Assembly: GCF_006517175.1 (NCBI RefSeq)
Contig: NZ_CP041186.1
Coordinates: 4,925,074-4,989,073 of the forward strand
Reading direction: 5' to 3'
Source of the DNA: Persicimonas caeni
Lineage (GTDB): Bacteria > Myxococcota_A > Bradymonadia > Bradymonadales > Bradymonadaceae
DNA length: 64,000 nt
A model generated the notes under the pieces. The model did no database searches. It was not told where the DNA came from and saw nothing but the letters and a program-made list of their open reading frames with translations. Below are positions 1-8,279 of this stretch, piece after piece; positions within the stretch are counted from its first letter, which is position 1, and every line of letters starts with the position of its first letter. A program made the position numbers and the translations under genes.

Positions 1-146
1 GGCTCGCGATTGGAGCTGTGCCGAATGACGATGAACTCGTGCTGGGGCGCCTGACGCACGAGCTCGGGGATGAGGCTCAGCGCGTAACGAGCCACGCCGG
101 CGGGCGTCTCGGTGATATTGCGTGCGTCTAGGTAGATTCTTGCCAT
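1..146 (-). CDS. GT4-family glycosyltransferase, N-terminal fragment
   Basis: The minus strand from 146 opens with MARIYLDARNIT and continues through a segment reading GVARYALSLIPEL. This is the N-terminal Rossmann start typical of GT4 glycosyltransferases; compare MLDARYISD...GIGRYTENLIEQL in the neighbouring gene at 317-1480. The gene runs off the left edge, so only about 48 residues are visible. It lies downstream of, and on the same strand as, the other glycosyltransferase, so both probably act on one cell-surface polysaccharide or glycolipid. Donor and acceptor sugars cannot be told from the sequence. Confidence 0.75.
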   Translation of the reverse strand, partial: MARIYLDARNITETPAGVARYALSLIPELVRQAPQHEFIVIRHSSNRE

Positions 147-179
147 GTCGAGGTCGGCGAAACTTGGGGCAGGGGGAGT

Positions 180-326
180 GGTTGAGTGGTTCGGTGGATC
201 AGTGGTTTCTTGGTTGAGCGGTGTCTCGGTCTTGGGGCGTTGTCGACTATGTCCGCCAAGCGGGGGCTGCGCGATGCAGCTCAGGGGCTCGAACAAGAAA
301 CCACTCAATCACTGAATCACTCAACC
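180..326. repeat. 33-bp imperfect inverted repeat between two glycosyltransferase genes
   Basis: The arms are 180-212 and 294-326. The right arm, reverse-complemented, matches the left at 28 of 33 positions; both begin GGTTGAGTG and end AGTGGTTTCTTG. The right arm overlaps the last codons of the upstream glycosyltransferase. The spacing of about 80 bp is long for a simple terminator, so this could be a small mobile palindrome (MITE or REP-like) or a folded mRNA segment. Confidence 0.6.
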
Positions 327-1480
327 CCTTCGAGCGTTTGGCGATAAATCGATAGCGTATCTTGGGCGCACTTGCGCCAGGTGAATTTGGCGGCGTGTTC
401 GAGGCCGCGTTGGCGTTGTTGTTGCCAGAACTCGTCGTCGTCGAAGAGCTTTCGCAGCGCGCCGGCCAGCTCGGAGGGCGACTCCGGGTCGGCGGTCAGC
501 GCGGCGGGGCCGGCGACCTCGCCGGGCGCGCCGTAGGTCGAGGTGACCACCGGGGTGCCGCACGACATCGCCTCGAGCGCCGGCAGGCCGAAGCCCTCGT
601 ACAGTGACGGGAACAAAAACGCGTGCGCCAAGCTATACAACGCGCGCAGCTCGTCGCCGGTGACGTAGTCGAGCTGGATGATGCGCGAGGCGACGTCGGG
701 GTCGGCCATCAACTGCTTCAGACGCGTGGCCGGCCCTCGGGTCAGTCGGCGCACGAGCACGAAGTAGACGTCCGGGTCGTGGCGAAACGCCTCGATGAAT
801 CCGGCGAGCGCGCCTGCGTGGTTTTTGTACGGCGAGCCCTGACCGACCACGAGCACGAAGCGCGAGCGTGGTGTGAGCCATTTTGAGAGCAGCGGCCAAC
901 CTTTTTCGGGGGCCATCGGACGAAAAAACGGGTCGACACCGTTGTAGGTCACGTGAACGCGGCCGGCCTTCTGTGGGAAATAGTCTTCGATCGAACGCCG
1001 CGAGTGATGCGACACGGTCAAAATGCGCGTGGCCTGCGCGGCCGAGCGCGGGATCAACTGCTGATAGAATGTGCCGGTGACCAGCTTCCGCCACCAACTG
1101 TCGGTGCAGTAGTTCTTGTCGAGCAGCCACATGATATCGTGCAACGTGAAGATACACGGCACGGGCACGTCGGCCGGCAAGATATTGAACGGCGAATGAA
1201 ACAAGTCGACGCCGCGAAAATCGATGCTCTTGGTGAGTAAAAATCGCGTGCGCAATGAATTTGGGGCGGCCGCATACGTCTGACACGATACCCGAGGCGA
1301 TTCGAACGGCCGAGGCCGGCTCGGATGGGTGATGAGCTTCAAGCGCAACGTATCGTCGAGCTCGAGCAGCTGCTCGATGAGGTTTTCGGTGTATCGCCCA
1401 ATGCCGCTCGACTGATCGCTGATATAGCGCGCGTCGAGCATCACACAGGCGTCGGTATGAGACGAATGGGCTGCAGGCAT
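317..1480 (-). CDS. GT4-family glycosyltransferase
   Basis: This 387-residue protein has the two-Rossmann GT-B layout. The N-terminal MLDARYISD strand and GIGRYTENLIEQL helix form the acceptor domain. The donor-domain signature near residues 300-320 reads EGFGLPALEAMSCGTPVV, the E-x7-E nucleotide-sugar retention motif of family GT4. No signal peptide or membrane helix is seen, as usual for cytosolic or peripheral glycosyltransferases. AGGA lies 8 bases before the ATG at 1480; a second in-frame ATG at residue 14 is a weaker alternative. It precedes another GT4 gene, which suggests a surface-glycan locus extending to the left. Specificity is unknown. Confidence 0.88.
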   Translation of the reverse strand: MPAAHSSHTDACVMLDARYISDQSSGIGRYTENLIEQLLELDDTLRLKLITHPSRPRPFESPRVSCQTYAAAPNSLRTRFLLTKSIDFRGVDLFHSPFNILPADVPVPCIFTLHDIMWLLDKNYCTDSWWRKLVTGTFYQQLIPRSAAQATRILTVSHHSRRSIEDYFPQKAGRVHVTYNGVDPFFRPMAPEKGWPLLSKWLTPRSRFVLVVGQGSPYKNHAGALAGFIEAFRHDPDVYFVLVRRLTRGPATRLKQLMADPDVASRIIQLDYVTGDELRALYSLAHAFLFPSLYEGFGLPALEAMSCGTPVVTSTYGAPGEVAGPAALTADPESPSELAGALRKLFDDDEFWQQQRQRGLEHAAKFTWRKCAQDTLSIYRQTLEGVE

Positions 1481-1613
1481 CGAGCCGGTCCTGCTCTAAA
1501 GTCTTAGAAAACTGTTCGAATCGCGTCGTCGAACGTAGTATGAAGCAGCTGTTAGCTGCCAGCCCGTGTACCCTAATCGAGTCCGGCAACTCTGCAAGTC
1601 CAGAGATTTTGCG

Positions 1614-4253
1614 ATGACAGGCCTTCTCAAACGATTCATAGCCGTCTTCTTCCGGCGCATCGTCGGCCGCCACTACCTGGTGATCAGTGCGCTGAGCCTT
1701 CTGTTGAGCGGTTTGGCCATCTGGGTCATCGCCACTCGGTGGAATATCAACAGCGACTTCAAGGCGCTGCTGCCGCAAACCTCGGCGGCCTATCAGGCCA
1801 TGGAGGAGGTCGGCGATCGCGTCGGCAGCGGCTCGGCGCTCTTTGTGGTGATCGACTCGCCCGACGGCGAGGCCAACAAGCGCTTCGCCAAGGTCTACGC
1901 CGAGAAGCTGCGCGGGCTGCCCGAGGTCGCGCTCGCCCACTACCACAACGACAAGAGCTTCTTCAAAAAGCACCAGCTGCTCTACCTCGACGAGCCCGAC
2001 CTGCAGAAGCTGCGCGACAAGCTCGCCGACAAGATCCGCGACAAAAAGCGCAAGGCCAACCCGCTCTTCGTGTCGCTGGGAAGCTCGGACGATGATGACG
2101 ACGATGAGCTCATCGACAAGAAGCAGCTCGAAGAGAAGTACCAGGACCTCGCTCACGAAGATTACAAGGAGTACTTGGTCAGCGACGACGGCTACGCGCT
2201 CACGATCGTGGTGCGCTTCGTCGAGTCGTCGACCAACCTGGAGGCGACCAACCGGCTGCTCAACAAGGTCAAAGACCTGGGCCAGAGCCTCGAGCCGAGC
2301 GAATATCACCCGGAGATGGCCCTCGAGTACGGCGGCGGGCTGATCAACCGCCAGAAGGAGTACAGCTCCATCCTCGACGACGTGCAGACCTCGGCGGTCT
2401 TCACGCTGGTCGGTCTGTTCTTGATCATCGCGCTCTATTTCCGCCGGCTGCGAGCCATCAGCTTCGTGCTCACCCCGCTGATCATGAGCGTGCTGTGGAC
2501 GCTGGCGATTGGCTTCTTGGTCTACGGAGAGCTGACGACCGTCACGGTCTTCATCTTCGCGATCCTGCTCGGCCTCGGCATCGACTTCAGTATCCACTTG
2601 CTAAGCGGCTACGACCACGCCCGCGCCGAGGGCAAGGAGCCGGTCGACGCGCTCATCGAGTGCTACAATACCACCGGCAAGGCCACCGTCGTGGGTGCGT
2701 TTACCACCTTCGTGACCTTCTTGGTGCTCAGCTTCGCGCAGTTCCGCGGGTTGAGTCAGTTCGGCCAGGTCGCCAGCGTCGGCGTTATGTGCACGCTGTT
2801 GGCGATGATGGTCGTGCTGCCGGCGCTGATCTTGACCGTGCATCGCTTCAAGCCGCACGAGCCGTCGGCCGCAGGCGCTCTATTCGGCCTGTCGATGCCC
2901 GAATGGGCCAAGGAGACGCGCGTTCGGCGGTTCGCGCCGGTGCTGCTGCTCTTGGCCGCAGGGCTGACCACGTTTGCCGCCGTCCAGTCGCCGCAGCTTC
3001 GCTTCGAGGAGAATTTCCGCCGCGTCGGCAAATTCACCCCGCCGTGGCAGGCTGCAGAAAAGAAGGAACAGAAGAAGGACCCCGCCGCCGAGGCCGAGTC
3101 GCAAGCGGCCCACCTCGCCCGCAAGGTCGCCTCGCAGGCCGTTCAGGTGCGAAGCCAGGTCGATCCCGACACCTACAAGCCGGATCGCAAGCAGAAGACC
3201 ACCGGCCAAAAGTACACCAGCGCGGTCAGCGGCAAGCAGTCGTCGACGCCGACGCTGCTGCTCTTCGACGACCCGGAAAACGCACGCCAAGTCTACGAGC
3301 ATATGTCCGCGCTCAAGCGCGAGGGCAAGCTCGAGACGGTGCGCTCGGTGGCCTCCATCTACGCGTTCATGCCGGGCACGTTGGACGCCCAGAAAGCGCG
3401 CATGGACGAGATCGCCGCGCTCGGTAAAGTCATCGACGACGATGACCGCTCCTTCCTCGACAAAAAGGAACGCAAGCGCGTCGCCGAGCTCGACGATCGC
3501 GTCGACGTCGAGCCGTTCAGCATCTACGACCTGCCGACCTGGACCAAACGCCTCTTCAAGGAGGCCGGCGCCGGCGCCAAGCCCGCTCACGAGGGCGAAG
3601 AGTACGCCTTCGAGTACACCATCTACGTCAACGAGGCGGTCGACCACATGAAGGGCGCCGAGGCGCGCCGCTTCCTGAGCGAGCTTCAGCAGGTCAAAAA
3701 AGACACCGGCATCGACTTTCGTATCGGCAGCCAGTCGTACATCTACACGGCGATGCTCGACGAGATCAAAAACGACGGCGTGGTGATGCTGAGCATCGCG
3801 CTGATCATCGTCTTCCTCATCTTGGCCTTCACCTTCCGCCATCCGCTGCGCGGCCTGGTCGCCTTCACGCCGCTGTTGCTCGGCGCGCTGTGGATGTTCG
3901 GCATCGCCGCCTTCGTGGGGCTTCGCCTCGATTTCTTCAACGTCATCATCTTGCCTGTGGTCATCGGCCTGGGCGTCGATGACGGGGTCCACTTCTACTA
4001 CCACTACCGCGAGAAGGGCCGCGGCTCGGTCGGCGAAGTGTTGCGCAAGGTCGGCTCGGCGATCACGATGACCTCGATCACCTCGATGATCGGCTTCGGC
4101 GGCCTCGCCGTCACCGACTACGCCGGGCTTCAGTCGATCGGCTACCTGGCGATCATCGGCATCGCGACCACGCTGCTGGCCACCCTGCTGGTGCTGCCGG
4201 CAATCTTATGGCTCGGCGAGAAGTATGATATTCAGTGGTTGGTAGGTGAGTGA
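1614..4253 (+). CDS. RND/MMPL-superfamily membrane transporter
   Basis: The roughly 880-residue protein has two homologous halves, each with one N-terminal membrane helix, a large periplasmic loop and a bundle of five helices. The intramembrane signatures GLGIDFSIHLLSGY in the first half and GLGVDDGVHFYYHY in the second match the MMPL/Patched-like branch of RND proteins, which moves lipids or hydrophobic molecules with the proton gradient. The first loop has a charged stretch (DDDDDDE, near residues 160-166). I start it at the ATG at 1614, which directly precedes the first amphipathic/TM segment; an in-frame GTG at 1566 would add 16 residues but has no ribosome-binding site. It appears to be monocistronic. 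The substrate is unknown. Confidence 0.88.
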   Translation: MTGLLKRFIAVFFRRIVGRHYLVISALSLLLSGLAIWVIATRWNINSDFKALLPQTSAAYQAMEEVGDRVGSGSALFVVIDSPDGEANKRFAKVYAEKLRGLPEVALAHYHNDKSFFKKHQLLYLDEPDLQKLRDKLADKIRDKKRKANPLFVSLGSSDDDDDDELIDKKQLEEKYQDLAHEDYKEYLVSDDGYALTIVVRFVESSTNLEATNRLLNKVKDLGQSLEPSEYHPEMALEYGGGLINRQKEYSSILDDVQTSAVFTLVGLFLIIALYFRRLRAISFVLTPLIMSVLWTLAIGFLVYGELTTVTVFIFAILLGLGIDFSIHLLSGYDHARAEGKEPVDALIECYNTTGKATVVGAFTTFVTFLVLSFAQFRGLSQFGQVASVGVMCTLLAMMVVLPALILTVHRFKPHEPSAAGALFGLSMPEWAKETRVRRFAPVLLLLAAGLTTFAAVQSPQLRFEENFRRVGKFTPPWQAAEKKEQKKDPAAEAESQAAHLARKVASQAVQVRSQVDPDTYKPDRKQKTTGQKYTSAVSGKQSSTPTLLLFDDPENARQVYEHMSALKREGKLETVRSVASIYAFMPGTLDAQKARMDEIAALGKVIDDDDRSFLDKKERKRVAELDDRVDVEPFSIYDLPTWTKRLFKEAGAGAKPAHEGEEYAFEYTIYVNEAVDHMKGAEARRFLSELQQVKKDTGIDFRIGSQSYIYTAMLDEIKNDGVVMLSIALIIVFLILAFTFRHPLRGLVAFTPLLLGALWMFGIAAFVGLRLDFFNVIILPVVIGLGVDDGVHFYYHYREKGRGSVGEVLRKVGSAITMTSITSMIGFGGLAVTDYAGLQSIGYLAIIGIATTLLATLLVLPAILWLGEKYDIQWLVGE

Positions 4254-4500
4254 ACTGAAGGCCTCTGCTTCTTGACGCGGCCCCTCCGCCTCATGCGTCG
4301 CCGCCTGCGGCGGCTGGCACTCGGCACCTCCCCCCGGCGAAAGCCGCGGGGAGGAGCTTCTTCGTGAATCGAAAAGTGGCAGCAGGGCGAGGGGCTCCTC
4401 CCCGGCGCGTTCAGCGCGGGGGAGGTGGCGGCGAGGCGAAGCCATAGCCGCCGGAGGGGCTGCCTCAGCAACCAGAGGCGTACCAATTTCGAGTTGTGAT
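4254..4500. repeat. GC-rich intergenic palindromic element
   Basis: The gap contains two strong hairpins of the form CCTCCCC...GGGGAGG (near 4331-4360 and 4400-4430). They are enclosed by an outer inverted repeat: GCCTCTG...GCCCCTCCG on the left pairs with CGGAGGGGCTGCCTC...CAGAGGC on the right. This layout (terminal inverted repeats plus inner stems, about 220 bp, no reading frame of its own) resembles a MITE-like intergenic repeat. A stylistically similar element lies at 26291-26480. Confidence 0.5.
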
Positions 4501-5943
4501 ATGACCAAAGTAGTTCCAATTCTCCTAGCTGTGACCCTCCTCACAGCCTGCGGCGCAGACCGCAATCAAGCCCCCACCGCCAGCCTGTCGGCCGGCGCCT
4601 CCGAAGTCGCCCTGGGCGACGAAATCACCCTCGACGGCACCGCCAGCACAGACCCCGACGGAGACCCGCTCTTGTTCCGCTGGTCGGTCGACGCGCCGCA
4701 AGGCAGCGCGGTCGACCTCTCCGGCGAGCGTGCCCAGACGGTCAGCTTCACCCCCGACATCCTGGGCACCTACACGGTGCGCCTGAGCGTCGACGACGGC
4801 GAGTTCGAAAGCCAGCCCGTCGCCGTCACGGTCGAGGCGACCGGTTCGGGCGCACCGGTGGCCGACGCCGGCGACGACCAGTCGGTCGAGGTGGGCGCCG
4901 AGGTCACCCTCGACGGCACCGGAAGCTCCGATCCCAACGGCGACGCCCTCACGTACACTTGGTCGATCAAGCAGCCCCCGCCCGGAAGCTCGGCTTCGTT
5001 GGACGATCCCAGCGCCGCCCAGCCCACCTTCACGGCCGACGTCGCCGGCGACTATATCATCGCGCTGGTCGTCTCCGACGGTGAGCTGGAGAGTCAGGAA
5101 GACACCGTCACGATCTCGGCCGGCAGCGGCAACCTGCCGCCGCAGGCGGACGCCGGCGAGGACCAGACCGCCGACGTCGGCCGCGAGGTCGTGCTCGAGG
5201 GGGGCGGCACCGACCCGGACAGCAGCGAGTTGACCTACTTCTGGTCGTTCGTCTCCCGCCCCACGGGCAGCAACGCCGCCATCAGCGGCGCGGTCACCGA
5301 CACCGCCCGGTTCACCCCGGACGTCGAGGGGACCTACGAGATCGAGCTGAAGGTGAGCGACGAAGAGAGCTCGGACACCGACACGGTGGTCGTGACCGCC
5401 GAGACCTCGGTGAGCACGACTTGCCTGCTCATCTCGGAGTACATCGAGGGCTCGAGCGACAACAAAGCCGTCGAGCTCTACAACTGCGACAACGCCCCCA
5501 TCGATCTGAGCGGGTTCGGCCTGTGCGTCGTCTCCAACGCGAACACCACCTGCACCAACTACGACATCGCGCTCGACGGCGAACTCGCCGCCGGCGACGT
5601 GCTCACCCTGTGCAACACCGGCCTCGATTCGGCGGTCTACGACCCGGCGAACTGCGACGTGGTCGACGGCTCGGTCAACTTCAACGGCAACGACCGCATC
5701 GTGGTCTACGAAGACGTCGACGACAGCGGCGACTTCGGCACGGGAGACATCCCCGCCGACACCTTCGGCGAAATCACCAACGTCCCCTCGTCGGCGACCA
5801 CCTGGTCCGACACCACGCTGCGTCGCTGCGACTTCGAGCGCCTCGACGGCGCCTCGGGCTTCGACTTCACGCAATATTTTGTCGAGGCAGCGACGGACGA
5901 TTTCAGTGATTTTGGCCAGGCGCCGACGGAAGGGTGTCCGTGA
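4501..5943 (+). CDS. lipoprotein with three PKD/REJ-like domains and a lamin-tail domain
   Basis: The 480-residue protein begins with a type II signal ending in LLTAC, so it is probably lipidated at Cys17 or so. Three Ig-like modules follow (about residues 25-300), each with the pattern A-D-A-G-D-D-Q...G-x-G-S-x-D-P-x-G-D...Y-x-W-S...V-S-D-G typical of PKD/REJ-like repeats. The C-terminal 150 residues (LISEYIEGSSDNKAVELYN onward, with paired cysteines) match the lamin-tail domain found in secreted bacterial proteins. Such proteins are surface-exposed and often take part in adhesion or in organising secreted enzymes; the role here is inferred. Its stop overlaps the start of the next gene, so the two are translationally coupled. 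Confidence 0.85.
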   Translation: MTKVVPILLAVTLLTACGADRNQAPTASLSAGASEVALGDEITLDGTASTDPDGDPLLFRWSVDAPQGSAVDLSGERAQTVSFTPDILGTYTVRLSVDDGEFESQPVAVTVEATGSGAPVADAGDDQSVEVGAEVTLDGTGSSDPNGDALTYTWSIKQPPPGSSASLDDPSAAQPTFTADVAGDYIIALVVSDGELESQEDTVTISAGSGNLPPQADAGEDQTADVGREVVLEGGGTDPDSSELTYFWSFVSRPTGSNAAISGAVTDTARFTPDVEGTYEIELKVSDEESSDTDTVVVTAETSVSTTCLLISEYIEGSSDNKAVELYNCDNAPIDLSGFGLCVVSNANTTCTNYDIALDGELAAGDVLTLCNTGLDSAVYDPANCDVVDGSVNFNGNDRIVVYEDVDDSGDFGTGDIPADTFGEITNVPSSATTWSDTTLRRCDFERLDGASGFDFTQYFVEAATDDFSDFGQAPTEGCP

Positions 5944-8153
5944 TTCGCGTTGGGGCAACCATTTGTTGCACGTGGATCATTCTCGCAACCGCCTGCAACG
6001 ACGAGCCGCCCTACGTGCCGCTCCAGAGCGGCCGGGCATGCGTCGACTCTGCGCAGATGGGCGATCCCGACGGTGATTCGGACGGCGCCCACGACGACTG
6101 CGACAACTGCCCCGATCTGGCCAACCCCGACCAAGCCGACTCGGACCACGACGGCCGGGGCGACCTGTGCGACGGAGATATCGACGGCGACGGCATCGCC
6201 AACGACGAGGACACCTGCCGGGGCGTGTTCGACCCGAGCCAGCAAGACTCCGATTCGGACGGGCTGGGCGACGTCTGCGACGCGTGCCCGCTTTTCGAGG
6301 GGAGCGGAGACGACGGTGACGGCGACACGGTCGCCAGGTGTCTCGACAACTGCCCTGCGACCGCCAACACAGACCAGGCCGACGCCGACGCCGACGGCGT
6401 GGGCGATGCGTGCGACAACTGCCCGAACACGCCCAACGCCGGCCAAGCCGACGTATGTGCCGAGCCCGGCGAGCCGGACAACTTCCGTGTCGAGGAGGCG
6501 ACGGTCGCCGATATCCACCGCGCGATTCGCACAGGCGAGGCGACCTGCTCACAAATCACCGACGCCTACCTGCAGCGCATCGCGCGCTTCGACCTCGACG
6601 TGAGCGAAGGGGCGCCCATCAACGCCTTCGTCATGCTCAATGAGAGCCTGCGCGAGCAGGCCAGCGCGCTCGACGAGGCGTTCGAGGCCAGCGGCGAGCT
6701 CACCGGGCCGCTCCACTGCGTGCCGTTTGTCATCAAGACGAACTTCGATTCGACCGACACGACCACCACCAACGGATCATTCGCGCTCGCAGACACGTGG
6801 GCCCCCGACGACGGCTTCGCGGTCGCCCAGATGCGCGAGCGGGGAGCGCTGCTGGTCGGCTCGACCGGGATGGACGAGTTCGCCCGCGGCATCCACGGCA
6901 TCGGCGGGCGCCACGGCAAGACCGGCAACGCCTACGACACCGACCTCAATTCGGGAGGCTCGAGCGCCGGCAGCGGCGCGGCGGTCGCGGCGAGCTTCGC
7001 GGTGGGCGGCACCGGCACGGACAATTGCGGATCGTTGTCGATCGCGGCGGCCTACGGGGGGCTGGTGACCATGCGCTCGACGTTCGGGTTGGTCAGCCTC
7101 GACGGCGTCTTTCCGAGCGGACGGCTCGATACGGTCGCCGGGCCCCTGGCGCGCTCGGTGCGTGACATGGCGCTCTTTTTGGACGCCATGGCCATGCGCA
7201 ATTCTGATGACCCTCTCCATACGAGTAGCTTGTGGCGGCGTCCCGCCTCATTTACCGAGCACCTCGACCCCGACGGGCTACAGGGGCGGCGCATCGGCGT
7301 GCTTCGCCAGTTGTCGGGTCGTGCGAGCAAACGGTACCGTGAACCGTTCGAGGGAGGTGACGCCAGCACCCACAAAGCCTGGACCCGCGCGCTCGGGGAT
7401 CTCGAGCGCCTGGGCGCCGAGATTGTCGAGAACGTCCATATCCCTTCATTTTCGAGCCGCCGCTACGGTGGCGGGCTTGTCGTCGACGTGAACGCCTACC
7501 TGAAGACGGTCGATTCACCGGTCGATAACTTCGAGCAACTGTGCCGCACGCGTGCACTCTCGAGGTTCGTGTACGACAGCATCGGAGAGTGTTTGGAAGA
7601 TGCCGAATGCCGTTCGGACAACCCGTGGGGCGGGCTGCACGACGGCGCCGAGGCCTACGAGCGAAACCGAAGCCGCGTCGAGCGGGCGATGGACGACCTC
7701 GAGCTCGACGCGCTGGTGCTTCCGGCCGACGCCTACGGTGCGGCCAATCGGCTCGCGACCAAGAGCAACTGCATCTTGCCGGCGACCTCCGGGCTGCCCG
7801 CGATGGTCGTGCCCGCAGGGTTGTCGAGCGACACGCCCCGGCTCCCCGTCGGGCTGATGTTCATCGGCCGCGCCTTCGACGAGCCGACGCTCATCGAGAT
7901 TGGGTACGCCTACGAGCAGGGCACCGGCTGGCGCCGGCCTCCGACGCTCGCGTCGAACACCTCGCCCGACGACGTCCCTCGCCTCGATTTGGCCCAGGCC
8001 AACGCGCTGCGCCGCCGCATCGCCCGCGCCGCCTTCGACGAAGTCCTGGCCGACGGCGGCAAATTCGACCTGAGCGCCAGTCGCTTCCGCACCATCGCTC
8101 GTCGGGTGCTCGAGGATGCCGGGGCGGATTATTTGTTGGGGGGGACGGAGTGA
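5940..8153 (+). CDS. lipoprotein amidase with N-terminal thrombospondin type 3 repeats
   Basis: The protein starts with a lipoprotein signal (ILATAC). Calcium-binding thrombospondin type 3 repeats follow (about residues 40-175; DxDxDGxxDxxDNCP units such as CDNCPDLANPDQADSDHDG). An amidase-signature hydrolase occupies the rest. Its Ser-cisSer-Lys triad is visible: Lys in FVIKTNFD (near 265), the Gly/Ser-rich GGSSAGSGAAVAA, and the nucleophile Ser in TDNCGSLS (near 365). The C-terminal 80 residues are an extra tail. The chosen start is the GTG at 5940, which overlaps the previous stop (GTGA) and has GGAAGG six bases upstream; a GTG at 5934 is possible. The enzyme would act outside the cytoplasm on an amide substrate, perhaps peptide or cell-wall material. 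Confidence 0.85.
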   Translation: MIRVGATICCTWIILATACNDEPPYVPLQSGRACVDSAQMGDPDGDSDGAHDDCDNCPDLANPDQADSDHDGRGDLCDGDIDGDGIANDEDTCRGVFDPSQQDSDSDGLGDVCDACPLFEGSGDDGDGDTVARCLDNCPATANTDQADADADGVGDACDNCPNTPNAGQADVCAEPGEPDNFRVEEATVADIHRAIRTGEATCSQITDAYLQRIARFDLDVSEGAPINAFVMLNESLREQASALDEAFEASGELTGPLHCVPFVIKTNFDSTDTTTTNGSFALADTWAPDDGFAVAQMRERGALLVGSTGMDEFARGIHGIGGRHGKTGNAYDTDLNSGGSSAGSGAAVAASFAVGGTGTDNCGSLSIAAAYGGLVTMRSTFGLVSLDGVFPSGRLDTVAGPLARSVRDMALFLDAMAMRNSDDPLHTSSLWRRPASFTEHLDPDGLQGRRIGVLRQLSGRASKRYREPFEGGDASTHKAWTRALGDLERLGAEIVENVHIPSFSSRRYGGGLVVDVNAYLKTVDSPVDNFEQLCRTRALSRFVYDSIGECLEDAECRSDNPWGGLHDGAEAYERNRSRVERAMDDLELDALVLPADAYGAANRLATKSNCILPATSGLPAMVVPAGLSSDTPRLPVGLMFIGRAFDEPTLIEIGYAYEQGTGWRRPPTLASNTSPDDVPRLDLAQANALRRRIARAAFDEVLADGGKFDLSASRFRTIARRVLEDAGADYLLGGTE

Positions 8154-8279
8154 GTGTGACCGCGAGCCCCGACAACCCGAACGCTCCGAAAAGGCAACCC
8201 TTATGTCCTTAACGCCCGCAGTTCAGTGCGCCCCAAGTAGCAGGCGCCGCAACTCTGCAAGGCCATCAACACAGCCACC

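Noticed and set aside
1566-1613. Upstream GTG start of the RND transporter
   Set aside because: No ribosome-binding site; the ATG at 1614 starts directly before the expected first membrane segment.
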